Source: Panulirus ornatus (taxonomy: Eukaryota; Arthropoda; Malacostraca; Decapoda; Palinuridae). Taken from it: a stretch of DNA of 64,000 bases. The translations under genes and the position numbers were made by a program. The notes beneath the pieces were generated by a model that saw only the letters and a program-made list of their open reading frames with translations, was not told where the DNA came from and searched no databases. Of this stretch, positions 60,256-64,000 are shown piece after piece (the stretch's first letter is position 1; each line of letters begins with the position of its first letter). The stretch lies in assembly GCF_036320965.1 (NCBI RefSeq), contig NC_092231.1, forward strand, positions 25,505,894-25,569,893, given 5' to 3'.

Positions 60256-60294
60256 TGTTCCGTGTCAAGGACGCTAATACCTTCACCGGCTAAT

Positions 60295-60590
60295 ACCTTC
60301 ACCCCTTCCCCCTCCCTCCAACCTCCCCGGAAAACCACACCAACCCTCATCCTCTTTCCCACCTGAACCCTACCCCAACCTCACTCACATCCCAACCTCA
60401 CCACAAACTCGCCCCAGTTCCAACCAACCAACCAACCTTGACCCTTTTCCCACCTTAGTCCTACCTTAACCTCACTCCAGTCCCAACCATCCTGACCCCA
60501 ATCCCACGGCAAACTCACCCCAGTCCCACCGCACACTCAACCCAATCCCACCCAAATCCCAACCGCTAACCTCCCGCTAATCCAGGCAGC
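60295..60590. repeat. C-rich degenerate repeat
   Basis: CCCAACC, TCACCCCAGTCCCA and AATCCCA words recur. No clear period. Confidence 0.5.
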
Positions 60591-60594
60591 CACG

Positions 60595-61245
60595 CTAGAA
60601 CTTCATATTAAACTTATAAAGATCGATTTTTTATTTTTTGTCTGGGATATTCTGGCCGTCAAGTTGGTAAAGCCGGGAGTTTAGGAAATAGTTAAGACTT
60701 TGCAAAGTTGTCTAATTCCTTAGTTTTTTAGAACATAGGTTGTGTGTTGCTCGCCGTCCTTGATCCGAATTATTATATTTTTCTACCATTGATCTTCTCT
60801 CATGTACGTGGGAATACGAAGGTGTTTGTAAAGGTGATGAAAAGTCCCTTTGTTGCTCTTGTATCCGTTTGAGAACAGTCTCCCTGTTGGAGGTTTAGAA
60901 TTGATGGTGGATACGCCAGTCTCCAGATGGATTTGGTTTCTGCTTATGAGTGGAATCGAATTCGTTTCAGAACCTCGACCACGAACCTTGGTAATTCAGT
61001 GGGTTGTAGACCGAGTGAAGACTGCTGGCTACTCACGAATAGTGTTGTAACCCTCACACTCCTGGCTATATGGTCCTTAAACCTTTTATTTTTCTTAGTA
61101 ATGTCTTACTGGACAGTGTCTGATAGCTGAAGAAGCCATCAGTCTCTCTGTATAGAGCTGATTAGCTTAGCATCGTGAGATGAATTTCATTTCCGATGTC
61201 ACTCACTTTTGAGAGTGTTTATTATACTTACCTGGTCTCAAAATG
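60595..61245. other. No recognised gene; unassigned sequence
   Basis: Short overlapping frames at 60850-61130 without recognised motifs. Confidence 0.4.
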
Positions 61246-61389
61246 TATTATTGTTATTATTGTTATTATTATTATTATTGTTATTATTATTAGTATTATT
61301 ATTATTATAATGTTGTTATTATTAGTAGTAGTAGTATTATTATTAGTATTATCATTATTATGATATTATTATTATTATTATTATTATTT
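61246..61389. repeat. (ATT)n imperfect microsatellite, left half
   Basis: ATT with ATG/GTT/AGT interruptions. It continues at 61637 on the far side of the short element. Confidence 0.95.
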
Positions 61390-61636
61390 CCCTGGGGATA
61401 GGGGAGAAAGAATACTTCCCACGTATTCCCTGCGTGTCGTAGAAGGCGACTAAAAGGGAAGGGAGCGGGGGGCTGGAAATCCTCCTCTCGTTTTTTTTTT
61501 TTTTAATTTTCCAAAAGAAGGAACAGAGAAGAGGGCCAGGTGAGGATATTCCCTCAAAGGCCCAGTCCTCTGTTCTTAACGCTACCTCGCTATCGCGGGA
61601 AATGGCGAATAGTATGAAAAAAAAAAAAAAAAAAAG
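61390..61636 (+). mobile_element. Short RTE-derived element (young) inside (ATT)n
   Basis: Complete copy from CCCTGGGGATAGGGG to the A tail, differing from the 11296 copy at only a few positions outside homopolymers (for example AATACTTCC versus AATACGTCC, and AATGGCG versus AATAGCG). The flanks are (ATT)n on both sides instead of (TA)n, showing insertion into a pre-existing microsatellite. Confidence 0.95.
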
Positions 61637-61676
61637 ATTATTATTATTGTTATTATTATTATTATTGTTGTTATCA

Positions 61677-61719
<43 letters not shown>

Positions 61720-61738
61720 CATTATTTGTATTATTTTA
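61637..61738. repeat. (ATT)n imperfect microsatellite, right half
   Basis: Continues the ATT tract after the element's A tail. Confidence 0.95.
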
Positions 61739-61969
61739 TCACATAATTCCTTGTCGGAATTAAAGATGGTTATTCAGAATTCGATTCAGAACTGTTTTTC
61801 AGTAAATCTTCATCGTTTTATTCAGCTTTTATTGCAGCCATTATATAAGAGTTTCACTCGTGGGTGGGTATTTTGAATGTACCGTTAGTTCCTCATTCAT
61901 CTTGAATTGAGGTTTACACACGTGTGGAGACCACATAGTGCATCAAGATGGGAGGTGAGCGCCTTTAAA

Positions 61970-62212
61970 CCCTTGAGCGTGACGTTACGACTCTTGACCA
62001 CAGTGGTGCAGACCTTGAGCGTGACGTTACGACCCTTGACCACAGTGTTGCAGACCTTGAGCGTGACGTTACGACTCTTGACCACAGTGTTGCAGACCTT
62101 GAGCGTGACGTTACGACTCTTGACCACAGTGTTGCAGACCTTGAGCGTGACGTTACGACTTTTGACCACAGTGTTGCAGACCTTGAGCGTGACGTTACGA
62201 CCCGCAGCGCAG
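61970..62212 (+). repeat. 42-bp minisatellite, ~5.7 units (dimer of the 21-bp type)
   Basis: GACCTTGAGCGTGACGTTAC alternates with GACTCTTGACCACAGTGTTG. The two halves align with each other and with the 21-bp unit at 43503 (GACCCTTGAGCACGACGATA), so the unit is a diverged dimer. The long frames across it are artefacts. Confidence 0.9.
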
Positions 62213-62214
62213 CG

Positions 62215-64000
62215 CTTACAATGGTCTGAAAATGCAATTCCATGGTCAGAAGCCTGGGACGGGGGTTGCTACAAAATACCGGTAACTGTATTATTTCCAG
62301 TGGTGAGGTATGATGATACAGTGGCCGAACAGATACCTTGTCCGCCTCCTCCCCATACATTTTCAGAGATGGTGTCACGCTTCCATTTCAGTACCTTGTT
62401 ATACGTCTCCTTTGGCTTTGATAACCATCTTCAGACGTCTGGGTATAGAACTGGCAAGGTTCCTGAAATATCGAGGTCCATGTTTTAGGTTCATAGGATC
62501 TTGATCTGAGTGAGGCAGGGCAATGATGAGGTGTGTTGTAGGAAGCGCTCTGAACACCCAGTCCGCCCAGAGATCTCACATGTGTCCACGTCTTCTTGCT
62601 CTCAGGCGAGAACTCGAGCTATCTCCTCTCTAGAAAGGTAGAGATAGCCATCTTGAAGAACAGGTGGAAGAGATACAGCGCCCAGAAGCGAAATTCCCAA
62701 AATGAATTACAATAGTAAAGAAAGAACACCCCTCTTTCGCACAAGATAGCTTGAGGCACAATGAGGCTGGTTGCTGTGTGCTCACACAGTTGGAGACACT
62801 AGTCTCAGCGACCAGATGTACCTTGATTTCGCCCTGAGAGCGTCATATATTTACCCTCAATAAACTTTAGTCATGTATCACTTTTGAAAATATATGATGG
62901 CGGGAGTGTGTGTGTCGATTATGTGTTTTACAACGTTTGTATTACTTTTTCAATAATTTGTTATAACGTAAAAAACGAAAATGAGAAAATATATGGTATG
63001 TACATGACAAACATGTATTTAGGAACAGGTAATGTAAATAAGATTTCAACATTATACAGGAGAGAAAACAAGCAATAAATAAGATAAAAGCATGAACATT
63101 GCTCGTATGGAGAGGCACGTGAATGATAAAAGTAATAAGTAAGAGGCAGGAAAAGAAGAAAAGACATACATGTACTTAATTACTTTCATAGTATTACTTA
63201 TCAGTTACGAAGGAGCTCGGGACCAGAGTCAGGCGCTTTGAGTAAATATAACACATCAGATGGAAATAGAATTTTATATTGTGTGTTCTTGACTTTCCTT
63301 AAACCGGCCAGTATCGGACCTGGAATCAATAGTAACCCGTTTATTAGGTTTATGTTGGATCTCGTTCTTGATGTATTGCAAGTGTGTTGTTTGTCTTGAT
63401 GTATTGCAAGTGTGTTGTTTGTCTTGAGTTTCTTGAAAATTTTTGAGTTTCTCCTAAAGCTTCCTCTTATGCTTGACTTATTGAAATTCACATAATTCAT
63501 CTAATTTTCTTGTGCATCACCGTCATATGTACGGCCATAGGCATATAATACCACGCATACAGTTCATCTTACCGTCTAGCAGCGCCTTTTGCATAAGGAT
63601 TGCCTTAATCACTCTCTATTTCATGGCTACAATAAATGGCGGTGAGGATTACATAGAACCTATGAATTAAATTTTTATATAGCCCTGTTATCCTTGATAC
63701 TGTTTTACTGTCACTGAAATAGCTTTCCTGCTGTGTTACCATGGTTACTTGTGTCACCCCTGTGTGTTGGTTGGTCGACGTGTATTTCCATTAAGGGCTT
63801 TAAGTTCAGTCTTTTAGTCCTGAATGACAATGTTTTTGTATTCAATACCTTTCATCTTCGTTTTTTTTTTTCTTGTAAGCAATGTGGAGGAAGCACTCCA
63901 CTGAATTTATAAGGAGGTGAAGAGAGATTGTTTGTATGACAGTGCTTTTCTTGCAACATTTTTATTCTCAATATCTTCAAGAGTATTCCCTCTTGAGGGA
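62215..64000. other. No recognised gene; unassigned sequence
   Basis: A 28-bp duplication (CTTGATGTATTGCAAGTGTG at 63367 and 63395) is present. A 99-residue minus-strand frame (63201-63500) has balanced composition but no motif I recognise. AT-rich sequence fills most of 62880-63200. Confidence 0.4.

Noticed and set aside
62380..62830. Possible DNA transposon remnant
   Set aside because: Some words seemed familiar from Tc1-type non-coding regions, but I could not find paired ends or transposase motifs.

Overview
The window looks like non-coding, repeat-saturated DNA from a large animal genome. I infer a decapod crustacean. The reasons are extreme density of (TA)n, (TG)n, (GA)n and (ATT)n microsatellites, many minisatellites, and RTE, Jockey-like and CR1/L2-like retrotransposons whose sequences I associate from memory with decapods. 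The species call is an inference. I recognised no host protein-coding gene, rRNA or true tRNA gene, and nothing prokaryotic.

The dominant mobile family is an RTE-type LINE. One copy (18690-22001) is full length with an intact 998-codon endonuclease/reverse transcriptase ORF. A 5'-truncated sister (45131-47195) is nearly identical to it. About nine older or shorter pieces lie at 1-1092, 8088-8175, 14195-14700, 14757-14884, 24080-24622, 38725-40480, 40558-41418, 41484-41800 and 48195-48403. A short element of about 240 bp occurs at 8338, 11296, 17535, 25671, 47268, 47876, 52028 and 61390. It carries both the first ~180 bp and the last ~45 bp of the RTE, so it appears to be an internally deleted, non-autonomous partner mobilised by the RTE protein. 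Nearly all copies are embedded in microsatellites.

Older layers are a Jockey-like relic on the minus strand (4870-7845, with a 12-bp minisatellite expanded inside its reading frame), a second Jockey-like relic (24700-25330), a CR1/L2-like relic (22140-23700) with further 3' ends near 12.9 and 36.1 kb, tRNA-derived SINE heads (1484 and 33160), and a hAT-like TIR element (29577-30343).

Tandem repeats form the second theme. The most striking is 52871-58480: 170 apparently identical 33-bp units (5,610 bp), each holding a perfect AP-1-type TGACTCA site. A 21-bp minisatellite superfamily recurs at several loci (34.0, 43.5, 49.6, 52.6 and 62.0 kb), and a 65-bp satellite occurs at three loci (9.0, 26.9 and 50.9 kb).

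Layout: 0-8 kb RTE 3' fragment, SSRs and Jockey relic; 8-18 kb short elements, minisatellites and RTE 3' ends; 18.7-26 kb intact RTE, CR1-like relic, RTE fragment and Jockey relic; 26-38 kb degenerate minisatellites, hAT-like element and SINE; 38-42 kb nested RTE cluster; 43.5 kb 21-bp array; 45-48.5 kb young RTE plus short elements; 49-52 kb relics and 65-bp satellite; 52.9-58.5 kb giant array; 58.5-64 kb degenerate repeats, one young short element and unassigned sequence.
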